Shown: piece by piece, positions 5,478-12,794 of the stretch
How positions within the stretch are numbered: position 1 is the stretch's first letter
Layout of the letters: every line of letters starts with the position of its first letter
Source: Candidatus Saccharibacteria bacterium UBA4727
GTDB taxonomy: Bacteria > Patescibacteriota > Saccharimonadia > Saccharimonadales > Saccharimonadaceae
DNA: 16,898 nucleotides
Assembly: GCA_002404195.1 (NCBI GenBank)
Contig: DHJF01000016.1
Coordinates: forward strand, 413 to 17,310
Direction: 5' to 3'
Position numbers and translations under genes: made by a program
The notes under the pieces: model-generated
Told to the model about the DNA's origin: nothing
Databases searched by the model: none
Seen by the model: the letters and a program-made list of their open reading frames with translations, nothing else

Positions 5478-6466
5478 ACTTTTAGTTTACTACGTTTTCG
5501 GCGACGATCGGATTCGTCTTCTATTTCGTGGCCAACAATCTCTTCAATCAGGTCTTCGATAGTCACGATACCGACAATCTTATCAGCTTTTTCGACGGGT
5601 ACCAGGTGGGTGCTACTGGCGATAAATTTACGAAGCATTGTGTCGAGCGCGGTGCGACTACCGACCAGACTAACAGGATGCAGCGGCAGGTCATCGACGC
5701 GGTATGCTGTTGTGTTAAAATCAACATCTATCAACTCTTTCATAAGCAGCAGGCCATAGCACTGCGTCGCGGCAGCATTGAAAATAGGAATACGGCTGCG
5801 ACCTTTGCGCTTAATTTCTGCGACGAGTTCGGGCGTCAGCGCCGCGTCCGGCGTCAACCAATAGACGTCGTGAATAGGCAACATAATATCACTGACGTGC
5901 TTTTCGCTGAGTTGCAGTGCGCCGCGAATAATCTCCACCTCATCGTCGTCAAGTTCGCTCTCGTCACGCTCGAGATGCTCGGCAATCATCATCCCTAGCT
6001 CGCTTCGGGACTGCAGCTGGGATTTTTGTTCACTAAAGAGTTGGTCGAGGAGCAGCTGAAGCGGTTTTGAGACGGGATAGGTCAGCATGATCATACCGCG
6101 CATGACGAGGGACAAGTTAGCACAATAGCGCAGTGCCTGGCGGCTAAAGACGGCTTGGGGCAGTACTTCACCAAAGACGACGAGAATCAGTGTCGCAATC
6201 GTGCCCGCAATGACGCCGTACAGGACGCTCTCAAGGACAAGCGACGTGGCTGAGGCGGCGGCCATGTTGGTGAGGAGAATAGCTGCCAGAGTCAGATGGG
6301 TATTTTGCCGTAGGGGCAGTACCTTTTTTGCCATCGGGTTACCGAGCTTGGCTTTGCGACGGAGGTCCGACAAGCTTAGCGACATGAGGGCGACATTAAG
6401 GCCGGACGCCAGTGCTGATAGCCCGACGAACGCAATAACGACAGCGATGGTACCTCCAACGCTCAT
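5474..6466 (-). CDS. CNNM/DUF21 membrane protein with CBS domain pair
   Basis: 330 residues. The N-terminal ~140 form the DUF21 (CNNM) membrane domain with four hydrophobic segments and family-like motifs (SGLNVALMSLSLSDLRRKAKL near 21-41, GEVLPQAVFSRQ in the middle). Residues ~195-315 hold two CBS motifs, ending VGIVTIEDLIEEIVGHEIEDE, the normal close of the pair. The CorC_HlyC domain of longer bacterial relatives is missing and the protein ends in a basic tail. Relatives such as CorC/MpfA are linked to Mg2+ export, with CBS domains sensing adenine nucleotide; this is the best guess here. ATG at 6466 has no strong ribosome site and overlaps the TGA of a seven-codon mini-ORF (6486-6463). First gene of a two-gene operon with the FKBP. 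Old annotations may call it hemolysin; nothing supports haemolysis. Confidence 0.9.
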   Translation of the reverse strand: MSVGGTIAVVIAFVGLSALASGLNVALMSLSLSDLRRKAKLGNPMAKKVLPLRQNTHLTLAAILLTNMAAASATSLVLESVLYGVIAGTIATLILVVFGEVLPQAVFSRQALRYCANLSLVMRGMIMLTYPVSKPLQLLLDQLFSEQKSQLQSRSELGMMIAEHLERDESELDDDEVEIIRGALQLSEKHVSDIMLPIHDVYWLTPDAALTPELVAEIKRKGRSRIPIFNAAATQCYGLLLMKELIDVDFNTTAYRVDDLPLHPVSLVGSRTALDTMLRKFIASSTHLVPVEKADKIVGIVTIEDLIEEIVGHEIEDESDRRRKRSKLKV

Positions 6467-6486
6467 AGTAAAAACTCACGCATCAT
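6463..6486 (-). CDS. Seven-codon mini-ORF overlapping the CNNM start
   Basis: On the minus strand, ATG at 6486 opens MMREFLL, whose TGA (6465-6463) overlaps the CNNM ATG (6466-6464). The predicted transcription start is near 6491, so this ATG is about five bases from the 5' end. The main gene has only a weak GUGAG upstream. The pattern suggests entry at the mini-ORF followed by restart at 6466, as at 531/566. It is too short to be judged by composition. Confidence 0.3.
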   Translation of the reverse strand: MMREFLL

Positions 6487-6497
6487 TAGATGTCCTT

Positions 6498-6526
6498 AGT
6501 GTAGTACGCTATTCGTTTGTTCGCAA
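6498..6526 (-). promoter_or_regulatory. Promoter of the CNNM-FKBP operon
   Basis: On the minus strand, TTGCGA (6526-6521), a 17-base spacer and TACACT (6503-6498). Predicted transcription start is near 6491, giving a leader of about 25 bases. It is divergent from the nusA promoter, with about 50 bases between the two -35 boxes. Confidence 0.55.
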
Positions 6527-6574
6527 GCGAGAAGAGACACTCTACCGAATCCGCACCTACGTTTCAAAAGTAGC

Positions 6575-6603
6575 TTGTATATATAAAAATGGTGCGTTAT
6601 AAT
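6575..6603 (+). promoter_or_regulatory. nusA promoter
   Basis: TTGTAT (6575-6580), a 17-base spacer and a perfect TATAAT (6598-6603). Transcription should start near 6610, only a few bases before the leader hairpin at 6617-6636. Confidence 0.75.
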
Positions 6604-6616
6604 GTTGGTAGTACAC

Positions 6617-6641
6617 ATCCGGCCGGCAGGTCGGATTTTTT
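6617..6641 (+). terminator. Intrinsic terminator (attenuator) in the nusA leader
   Basis: ATCCGGCC (6617-6624) pairs with GGTCGGAT (6629-6636), one wobble pair, GGCA loop, followed by six U (6636-6641). It lies between the nusA promoter and the nusA start codon. The gene upstream is on the other strand, so the only transcripts it can stop are those from the nusA promoter. NusA itself strengthens pausing and hairpin-dependent termination, which makes autoregulation likely. Confidence 0.65.
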
Positions 6642-6661
6642 CATAGAAAAGGAGAACAATC

Positions 6662-7795
6662 ATGGACGAATTAAACTTAAAACAATTAACCCTCGCAGTA
6701 CGTACAATTGCTGAGGAAAAAAACTTACCTGAAGAGACAGTTATGTCGGTTATCGAGCAGGCAATCGCGGCTGCATGGCGCCGAGATAACGGCGAACGCG
6801 ACCAAGAAGTTCGCGCCGAGCTGAACGTTAACGACGGTACTGCGAAGGTTTTTGTGGTTCGTGAAGTTGTCGAAGAAGTTGGCTCTGACCTGGTTGAAAT
6901 CAGCCTTGAAGATGCGCAGAAGGTAAAGAAAGACGCCGTTCTCGGTGACACTATCGAAGAAGAGCACAGTGTCGAGAGCTTTGGTCGCGTGGCTGCTCAA
7001 ACTGCGAAGCAAGTTGTGCTGCAACGTCTGCGTGAAGCTGAGCGTGAAGTCGTGCTTGAAGAATACGAAGATAAAATCGGTTCTATTGTGACCGGTATCG
7101 TCCAACGCGTTGAGCCACGGGTGATTCGTGTCGAACTCGGCAAGGCAACTGGTATTATTCCTCAGAGCGAGCAAATTCAGGGTGAATTTTACAGTGTTGG
7201 CTCACGTATCAAGGTCTTTATTAAAGATATCGAACGTGACAATCGTGGTCCACAGCTGATTTTGAGTCGTGGTAACGAGGCCTTTGTGGAGTTCTTGTTC
7301 CGCCAAGAAGTCCCTGAAATGGAAACTGGCGCCGTTGAAATCAAGGGTGTTGCCCGCGAAGCTGGTCGTCGTACCAAGCTGGCTGTTGCTTCAACTATGG
7401 CCGGTGTTGATCCTGTCGGTACCTTTGTCGGCGGTCACGGTACGCGTGTCCAGGCGGTTATGAACGAGATTGGTGATCAAGAGAAGATTGACATCATTCC
7501 ATTTGACGCTAACAACGAACAATTTATCCGTAACGCCCTCAGCCCAGCTGAAGTAGTGAAAGTTGAAATTGACGAAGCCAACAAGCGCGCCCGTGTGTCT
7601 GTTGCCGAAGACCAGCAATCAATCGCTATCGGTCGTGGTGGTCAGAATGTTCGCCTGGCGAGCCGTTTAACTGGGTACGAACTTGATATCGAGCAAGCTG
7701 AGCCAGCTGCTGCGCAAAAACCAGCCGAGCCAAAACCTCGCAAGAACATCGAGGATAGTCTCTTGAACGCTGTTGAAGAATCAATCGAAGAATAG
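6662..7795 (+). CDS. nusA: Transcription termination/antitermination factor NusA
   Basis: 377 residues. Order of domains: N-terminal RNA-polymerase-binding domain (about 1-125), S1 RNA-binding domain (about 137-200, GSIVTGIVQRVEP to GSRIKVFI), KH1 (about 205-275, with the NusA signature REAGRRTKLAV and DPVGTFVGGHGTRVQAVMNE), KH2 (about 280-345, with GRGGQNVRLASRLTGYELDI). A short charged tail closes the protein; the C-terminal acidic repeats of proteobacterial NusA are absent, as in most short forms. It binds RNA polymerase near the exit channel and modulates pausing, termination and antitermination. ATG at 6662 has a strong ribosome site (AAAAGGAG, seven bases before). The usual neighbours rimP, ylxR and infB are not present here; nusA stands alone with its own promoter and leader terminator. 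Confidence 0.97.
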   Translation: MDELNLKQLTLAVRTIAEEKNLPEETVMSVIEQAIAAAWRRDNGERDQEVRAELNVNDGTAKVFVVREVVEEVGSDLVEISLEDAQKVKKDAVLGDTIEEEHSVESFGRVAAQTAKQVVLQRLREAEREVVLEEYEDKIGSIVTGIVQRVEPRVIRVELGKATGIIPQSEQIQGEFYSVGSRIKVFIKDIERDNRGPQLILSRGNEAFVEFLFRQEVPEMETGAVEIKGVAREAGRRTKLAVASTMAGVDPVGTFVGGHGTRVQAVMNEIGDQEKIDIIPFDANNEQFIRNALSPAEVVKVEIDEANKRARVSVAEDQQSIAIGRGGQNVRLASRLTGYELDIEQAEPAAAQKPAEPKPRKNIEDSLLNAVEESIEE

Positions 7796-7817
7796 AATCA
7801 TCTTACTTCCGAAACAA

Positions 7818-7844
7818 TTAGCACTCTATTGACGAGAGTGCTAA
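7818..7844 (+). promoter_or_regulatory. Perfect CIRCE operator (HrcA site)
   Basis: TTAGCACTC, nine bases, GAGTGCTAA: the full nine-base inverted repeat of the CIRCE consensus with its exact N9 spacer. HrcA binds it to repress chaperone genes until heat or misfolded protein titrates GroEL. It overlaps the clpC -35 box, the normal repressing position. Confidence 0.97.
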
Positions 7845-7858
7845 TTTTTGTGTATACT
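7829..7858 (+). promoter_or_regulatory. clpC promoter embedded in CIRCE
   Basis: TTGACG (7829-7834) lies in the CIRCE spacer, then 18 bases and TATACT (7853-7858). Transcription should start near 7865, giving a leader of about 60 bases. HrcA bound to CIRCE would cover the -35. Confidence 0.75.
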
Positions 7859-7927
7859 AATGATAGTAACGCAGCAAAATACACGAAAACGCTTGCGCTC
7901 ACTACATGGAGGCTAGATAATAGAATT

Positions 7928-10408
7928 ATGGACGACTACGGTGACTTCTTAACCCACCTAACCGACAATGCTCGGACGAGTTTGCAGCATGCCGACGCGA
8001 TTGCACGCGGCTACGGCAGCGCCTATATCGGCACCGAGCACCTCTTGCTTGGTGTTTTGGCGCAGGGCTCATCTGTGGCGGCCAAGGTACTCGCCGACGC
8101 CGGCATTACCCTTGATCGTGCTGAACTCGCCCTTAACATGACGCCGCGTACCCTAGTCATTAGTACCGGGGCCAAAGGGTTGTCAGAGACAGCGAAACTG
8201 ACACTCAAAATGAGCTGGGAAGTAGCCCAAGAATTTCATCAAGATTTTCTCGGTACCGAGCATATTCTCTATAGTATCTTGAGCCAAAAGAATGCGCGCG
8301 CCACCGTGCTACTACGTGATATGGATGTTGATGTGGCGGGGCTGAGCGACGAGCTTGAAGAGTTTTTTGACCGTAAACACGCTGATTTTCACGAGGTTGA
8401 TGGCCAGACGACGGCACAACCACGCAAGAAGACCGGTCGTCAAGGCGCGCTGGAAACCTTTGGCATTGACCTCACTGCCAAGGCAAAGAACGGCGAGCTT
8501 GACCCGGTGATTGGTCGTGATGCCCAAGAAGAACGCATGGTGACGATTCTCAGTCGCCGCACTAAGAACAACCCTGTCTTAATTGGTGAGCCAGGCGTCG
8601 GTAAGACGGCTATTGTCGAAGGTTTGGCGCAGCGAATTGCCCGTGAAGACGTGCCTGACCATCTGATGGATAAGCGGGTCGTTCAACTTGACCTGGCGGC
8701 GATGATTGCCGGCACAAAATACCGCGGTGAGTTTGAAGAGCGCCTGAAAAAGGTGATCAGTGAACTGCAAGAACAGAAAAACGTGATTATCTTTATTGAC
8801 GAGCTCCATTTACTGGTAGGTGCTGGTGCGGCCGAGGGTGCGCTTGATGCGGCTAATATGCTCAAGCCGGCCCTGGCCCGTGGTGAGCTCCACTTGATTG
8901 GGGCGACGACGCTGGATGAATATCGCAAGCATATCGAAAAGGACAGTGCGCTTGAGCGCCGTTTCCAGTCGATTGTGGTGCCTGAGCCATCTCTCAAAGA
9001 TACGATTGCTATTTTGAAGGGACTACGCGCCAACTACGAGAGGCATCATGGTGTTAGTTTGAGCGATGAAATCTTGGAGGACGCCGTCTATATGGCTGAC
9101 CGCTACGTCAGCGACCGCTTCATGCCCGATAAAGCCATCGACGTAATTGACGAAGCAGCCGCACTCGTCCGTGTTAAGGCTGGCCACAAGCCAAGCAAGC
9201 TCCGCGACTTCACGCGCCAGCTGAAGAATTTGAACGAAAAAATGGAAGATGCCGTGGCCTCTGAAGATTACGAACGAGCCGCCCTCTACAAAACGCGCAT
9301 CAGCCAAATCAGCGGCAAGCTCGACGAAACGCGCAAAGAATACGAGAGTAAAACGCCAATCAAACTGAAGAATGACGATATTGCGCATGCTATTGCAACG
9401 ATGACAGGGATTCCGGTGAAGCGTGTTCAAAAGTCGGAAGCAAAATTGCTCCGTAACCTCGAAAAACACCTCGGTAAATATGTTGTTGGCCAAACCGAAG
9501 CGGTTGAAAAGGTTGCCCGGGCGATTCGTCGCAGCCGCAGTGGTGTGGCGAGTAACAAGCGCCCGATTGGCTCCTTCGTATTTATGGGTCCAACCGGCGT
9601 CGGTAAGACGGAGTTGGCTCGCGTCCTCGCCCGTGAAGTTTTTGGTAGCGACGATGCGCTGATCAAAATCGACATGAGTGAATTCGGCGAGAAGCACAAC
9701 ACCAGTCGCTTGCTCGGTGCGCCAGCTGGCTATGTTGGTTACGAAGACGGCGGGCAACTGACGGATAAAATCCGCCGTCAGCCGTATAGCGTCGTGCTTT
9801 TTGATGAAATTGAAAAAGCTCATCCGGAGGTATTCCATATCTTACTGCAACTGCTTGAAGATGGTAAATTGACTGATGCCAAGGGCCGCAGTGTCGACTT
9901 TTCGAATACGATTGTTATTCTGACCAGTAACCTGGGTGCCGACCGCATGATGAAAGAATCGAGCTTAGGGTTCCATGCCGCCACAAAGTCCGATGCCAAG
10001 AAGCTCGACGAAATGCACGACGAGAACGCCCAGGCAGCCCAAGCCGCCCTTGCGAAAATGATGCGTCCAGAGCTGATCAACCGTTTTGACGCTGTCGTCA
10101 CCTTCCGGGCGCTGACTCGTAAGGAAGTCGGGTCAATCTTTGATAATTTACTAAATGAGCTCCAAGAGCGCTTGGTGCGCAAGGGTATCCACCTGGCTAT
10201 AAAGGGTTCGGCCAAGCGATTACTGATAGATAAGGGCTACGATGAAAAGTTTGGTGCACGTCCGCTGCGCCGGGCAATTCAAGATGAGCTCGAGCATCAG
10301 GTCGCCGACGGAATTTTATCGGGTGAGTACGAAAAGGGCAGTGTTATTGAAGTAAAAGCACAAAAAGGTGGGATAGTTCTTGATGTTCGCAGCGAAGTTA
10401 TGGCATAA
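7928..10408 (+). CDS. clpC: ATP-dependent Clp protease ATPase subunit ClpC
   Basis: 826 residues from the ATG at 7928. N-terminal double Clp-N repeat (about 1-145, IGTEHLLLGVL and LGTEHILYSIL), first AAA+ domain with Walker A GEPGVGKTA near 220 and Walker B VIIFIDELH, a middle region with a UVR-type motif (about 428-462), second AAA+ domain with Walker A GPTGVGKTE near 553 and Walker B SVVLFDEIEKAHPE, then the D2-small domain. An LGF tripeptide near 680 matches the loop that docks on ClpP, and the short UVR-bearing middle domain marks ClpC rather than ClpB. It unfolds substrates and feeds them to ClpP (not in this window). GGAGG at 7908-7912 is 15 bases before the ATG, longer than usual; a more upstream start would run into the promoter. 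Controlled by CIRCE. The next gene starts inside its 3' end. Confidence 0.97.
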   Translation: MDDYGDFLTHLTDNARTSLQHADAIARGYGSAYIGTEHLLLGVLAQGSSVAAKVLADAGITLDRAELALNMTPRTLVISTGAKGLSETAKLTLKMSWEVAQEFHQDFLGTEHILYSILSQKNARATVLLRDMDVDVAGLSDELEEFFDRKHADFHEVDGQTTAQPRKKTGRQGALETFGIDLTAKAKNGELDPVIGRDAQEERMVTILSRRTKNNPVLIGEPGVGKTAIVEGLAQRIAREDVPDHLMDKRVVQLDLAAMIAGTKYRGEFEERLKKVISELQEQKNVIIFIDELHLLVGAGAAEGALDAANMLKPALARGELHLIGATTLDEYRKHIEKDSALERRFQSIVVPEPSLKDTIAILKGLRANYERHHGVSLSDEILEDAVYMADRYVSDRFMPDKAIDVIDEAAALVRVKAGHKPSKLRDFTRQLKNLNEKMEDAVASEDYERAALYKTRISQISGKLDETRKEYESKTPIKLKNDDIAHAIATMTGIPVKRVQKSEAKLLRNLEKHLGKYVVGQTEAVEKVARAIRRSRSGVASNKRPIGSFVFMGPTGVGKTELARVLAREVFGSDDALIKIDMSEFGEKHNTSRLLGAPAGYVGYEDGGQLTDKIRRQPYSVVLFDEIEKAHPEVFHILLQLLEDGKLTDAKGRSVDFSNTIVILTSNLGADRMMKESSLGFHAATKSDAKKLDEMHDENAQAAQAALAKMMRPELINRFDAVVTFRALTRKEVGSIFDNLLNELQERLVRKGIHLAIKGSAKRLLIDKGYDEKFGARPLRRAIQDELEHQVADGILSGEYEKGSVIEVKAQKGGIVLDVRSEVMA

Positions 10409-11390
10409 GAGCAGCGGCTTTCATACAAGCGGGCTGATTATCGGTTTGATAGCAGTGGTTATTACCGGCTGGTTGGTGTTGAACCGCCAGCTTGTCGTTG
10501 ATCAACTAAGCACGTGGCAGTATCAGCCGAGCAGCGCGGTGGCGTCGATTGCGACGCGTGCCGATATGAGCGACAACGGTCGGTTTATTTTTTACGCCAG
10601 CCAGCCAGCGATTGAGGATAGTCAAACATTCAATCAAGACTGTACTCGTAAAGAGCAGAGTACGGCGATTCTTGGTTGCTATGATGGCCGTCGGATTTAT
10701 GTCTATAACGTGACAAACGCGCAGCTCGACGGTATTAAGGAAGTGACCGCAGCGCATGAAATGCTGCACGCCGTCTATCAACGAATGAGCGCCACTGAAA
10801 AAACACAGGTCAACGCCTTGGTTGAGGCCGAATACATCAAGCTTAAAGACGACACAAATTTTGCCGAGCGTATGGCGATATACGCTCGCACCGAGCCAGG
10901 TGAGCGCGATAATGAACTGCACTCCGTCATTGGCACAGAGGTGGCGACGATTAGTCCGGCGCTTGAGGCACACTATAAAAAGTATTTCACTAATCGACAG
11001 GCGGTCATCGCGCTCCATGCGAAATACGAAAGCGTCTTTACTGATTTGGAAGCGCAAAATACGGCCTTGATGGCTCAGCTGACCGCTCTCGGTGACGAGA
11101 TTAAGAATAGTTCGACGAGCTACAATAGCGGCGTGGCACAGCTCAACCAAGACATCGCCAGCTTCAACCAGCGAGCGGCAGATAACGGCTTTGCGTCGCG
11201 CTACGCGTTCGACAGTGCACGGGCATCGCTGGTATCCCGTGCGGCCGACCTGAATACTCAGCGCGATACGATCAATAGTGACGTGGTACAGTACAATGCT
11301 TTGCGCGACAAACAATCACAGATAGCGGTGCAGTCGGATAGTTTGAACCGTAGTATTGACAGCAGTTTATCAGCGGCGCCGAGTATCTAG
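10383..11390 (+). CDS. Membrane-anchored putative zinc metallopeptidase (HExxH) with C-terminal coiled coil
   Basis: 335 residues from ATG 10383. One membrane helix (about 16-34) is followed by a domain with HEMLH at 125-129 inside a hydrophobic helix (VTAAHEMLHAVYQRM), the zinc-binding and catalytic motif of many metallopeptidases. A conserved-looking block further on (EPGERDNELHSVIGTE, about 171-186) could supply the third ligand, Glu178 being the best candidate. Cys87 and Cys99 may form a disulfide, fitting an external domain. Residues ~205-330 are rich in Ala, Gln, Asn and Ser with heptad-like spacing, suggesting a long coiled coil. I do not recognise a named family. The start overlaps the end of clpC by 26 bases, and AAGGTGGGA lies about 9 bases before the ATG, so it is probably expressed with clpC under CIRCE. 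It may be an envelope quality-control protease. Catalytic activity is inferred from the motif only. Confidence 0.8.
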   Translation: MFAAKLWHKSSGFHTSGLIIGLIAVVITGWLVLNRQLVVDQLSTWQYQPSSAVASIATRADMSDNGRFIFYASQPAIEDSQTFNQDCTRKEQSTAILGCYDGRRIYVYNVTNAQLDGIKEVTAAHEMLHAVYQRMSATEKTQVNALVEAEYIKLKDDTNFAERMAIYARTEPGERDNELHSVIGTEVATISPALEAHYKKYFTNRQAVIALHAKYESVFTDLEAQNTALMAQLTALGDEIKNSSTSYNSGVAQLNQDIASFNQRAADNGFASRYAFDSARASLVSRAADLNTQRDTINSDVVQYNALRDKQSQIAVQSDSLNRSIDSSLSAAPSI

Positions 11391-11395
11391 AGTGG

Positions 11396-11401
11396 TACAA
11401 T
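11396..11401 (+). promoter_or_regulatory. -10-like box just before radA
   Basis: TACAAT lies seven bases before the radA ATG at 11409, a spacing that would give a leaderless message. No good -35 is found at 17-18 bases upstream, so this is weaker than the DoxX-like case; radA may instead be read from the clpC transcript. Confidence 0.35.
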
Positions 11402-11408
11402 GTAACTA

Positions 11409-12764
11409 ATGGTAAAATCTCGAACACAATTTATCTGTCAGAACTGTGGCGCCAGCTACCCCAAATGGACGGGTAAATGTGATAATTGCGGTGAATGGAA
11501 TACGCTGGTTGAGCAAGCGGCGGTCAGTCAGGGTAAGTCTGCTGTTGCCAAGAGTGCGACCAGTGGCCATATCCTCGCTCCACAAACGATGAGTTCGATT
11601 GCGACTGAAGACGGCTTGAAGCGCATGACGACCGGGTACGAGGAGTTGGACGCCGTGCTGGGCGGTGGTGTCTTGCCAGGTGGCGTTATTTTGATGGCGG
11701 GTCAGCCAGGCATCGGTAAAAGTACGCTGCTACTTCAGGTAGCCAGCGAAGTCGGCAAGAGCATGCCGGTGCTATACGCCAGTGGCGAGGAATCGGCCTC
11801 TCAGGTGAAGCTGCGCGCCGAGCGTCTCGGTGCCAACACCCGCGAGCAGCTCCATTTTGTAGCCAGCACCAGTGCTGATGATATCGCCGCGACGATTCGT
11901 TCCGGCGCGTACAAGCTGGTTATCATTGACTCGATTCAAACCCTCAGTCTTGATGAAATCACCTCGGCGCCAGGTACGGTCAGTCAGATTACCAACAGTA
12001 GTAATGTGATTATTCGCGCTGCCAAAGAAGCCGGTGCGGCAGTGGTGCTGGTGGGGCACGTTACCAAAGAGGGTAGCATTGCCGGGCCGAAAGTGTTGGA
12101 ACACTTAGTCGACGTCGTCCTACAGTTTGAAGGCGACCGTTATGGTGGCTTCAAGGTAGTGCGCGCGGTCAAAAACCGCTTTGGCTCGACGAGCGAGGCG
12201 GCGATATTTGAAATGTATGAACAAGGGCTACGCGTCGTGGTGAACCCATCGGCGGCACTGCTGGCCGAACGTCAAAATGCCGACGGCTCAGTGGTGATGG
12301 CGACGCTAGAGGGCACCCGGCCGCTCCTCGTGGAAATTCAGGCGCTTGTCAATCCGACCAATTTCGGGTATCCTAAAAGAACAGCCTCGGGTTTCGACCT
12401 GAACCGACTTAATCTTTTGATAGCCGTCCTGGAAAGGCGGACCAAACTGAATTTATCGGACAAAGATATTTATATCAATGTTGTCGGCGGGCTGAAATTG
12501 AACGATCCAGCGGCTGACCTCGCGATTTGCATGGCTATCGCCAGTGCTGCTGCCGGCAAACGGCTTGGTGACGAACTTGTCGTCTTCGGTGAAATTGGCC
12601 TAGGCGGCGAAGTGCGCAGCGTTCACAGTGCTGATCGCCGGGTGGCTGAAGCGAAGAAGCTTGGTTTTACCAAGGCAATTGCACCGAAATACGGTGCTGA
12701 AAAAAACTCATTTATCAAAGGTGTTGGCGATTTGCGCCAAGCCTTAATTGACTACCTGCAATAG
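11409..12764 (+). CDS. radA: DNA repair protein RadA
   Basis: 451 residues, full length for the family. Zinc finger at the N-terminus (Cys10, Cys13, Cys24, Cys27), RecA-like ATPase with Walker A GQPGIGKST at 98-106 and a Walker B region (YKLVIIDSIQTL), the RadA-specific KNRFG motif at 255-259, and a C-terminal Lon-protease-like domain (about 270-451) that forms the hexamer scaffold and lacks the protease dyad as usual. RadA is a hexameric helicase that extends heteroduplex (branch migration) during RecA-driven recombination and natural transformation. There is no clear Shine-Dalgarno before the ATG at 11409; it starts 18 bases after the previous gene. The PIN-TRAM gene follows by 30 bases; radA next to a yacL-type gene is also known in Firmicutes, which supports the assignment. 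Confidence 0.97.
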   Translation: MVKSRTQFICQNCGASYPKWTGKCDNCGEWNTLVEQAAVSQGKSAVAKSATSGHILAPQTMSSIATEDGLKRMTTGYEELDAVLGGGVLPGGVILMAGQPGIGKSTLLLQVASEVGKSMPVLYASGEESASQVKLRAERLGANTREQLHFVASTSADDIAATIRSGAYKLVIIDSIQTLSLDEITSAPGTVSQITNSSNVIIRAAKEAGAAVVLVGHVTKEGSIAGPKVLEHLVDVVLQFEGDRYGGFKVVRAVKNRFGSTSEAAIFEMYEQGLRVVVNPSAALLAERQNADGSVVMATLEGTRPLLVEIQALVNPTNFGYPKRTASGFDLNRLNLLIAVLERRTKLNLSDKDIYINVVGGLKLNDPAADLAICMAIASAAAGKRLGDELVVFGEIGLGGEVRSVHSADRRVAEAKKLGFTKAIAPKYGAEKNSFIKGVGDLRQALIDYLQ

Positions 12765-12794
12765 AGATTGCACGGTGAGTCAGAAGGAAAACAT

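Noticed and set aside
5474..6466. Haemolysin annotation for the CNNM/CBS protein
   Set aside because: The name comes from old annotations of this family; the domains point to ion transport and there is no toxin feature.
7829..7927. Upstream extension of clpC to a TTG at 7829
   Set aside because: That codon is inside the CIRCE element and the -35 box, and the added residues do not resemble the ClpC N-terminus, which begins at the ATG 7928.
9023..9838. 271-codon minus-strand frame opposite clpC
   Set aside because: It is an antisense shadow of the conserved ClpC middle and D2 regions, without ribosome site or recognisable domain.
12768..12794. Upstream start of the PIN-TRAM gene at TTG 12768
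   Set aside because: The ATG at 12795 has a well-spaced AGAAGGA site and a membrane helix directly after it; the upstream TTG has no ribosome site.
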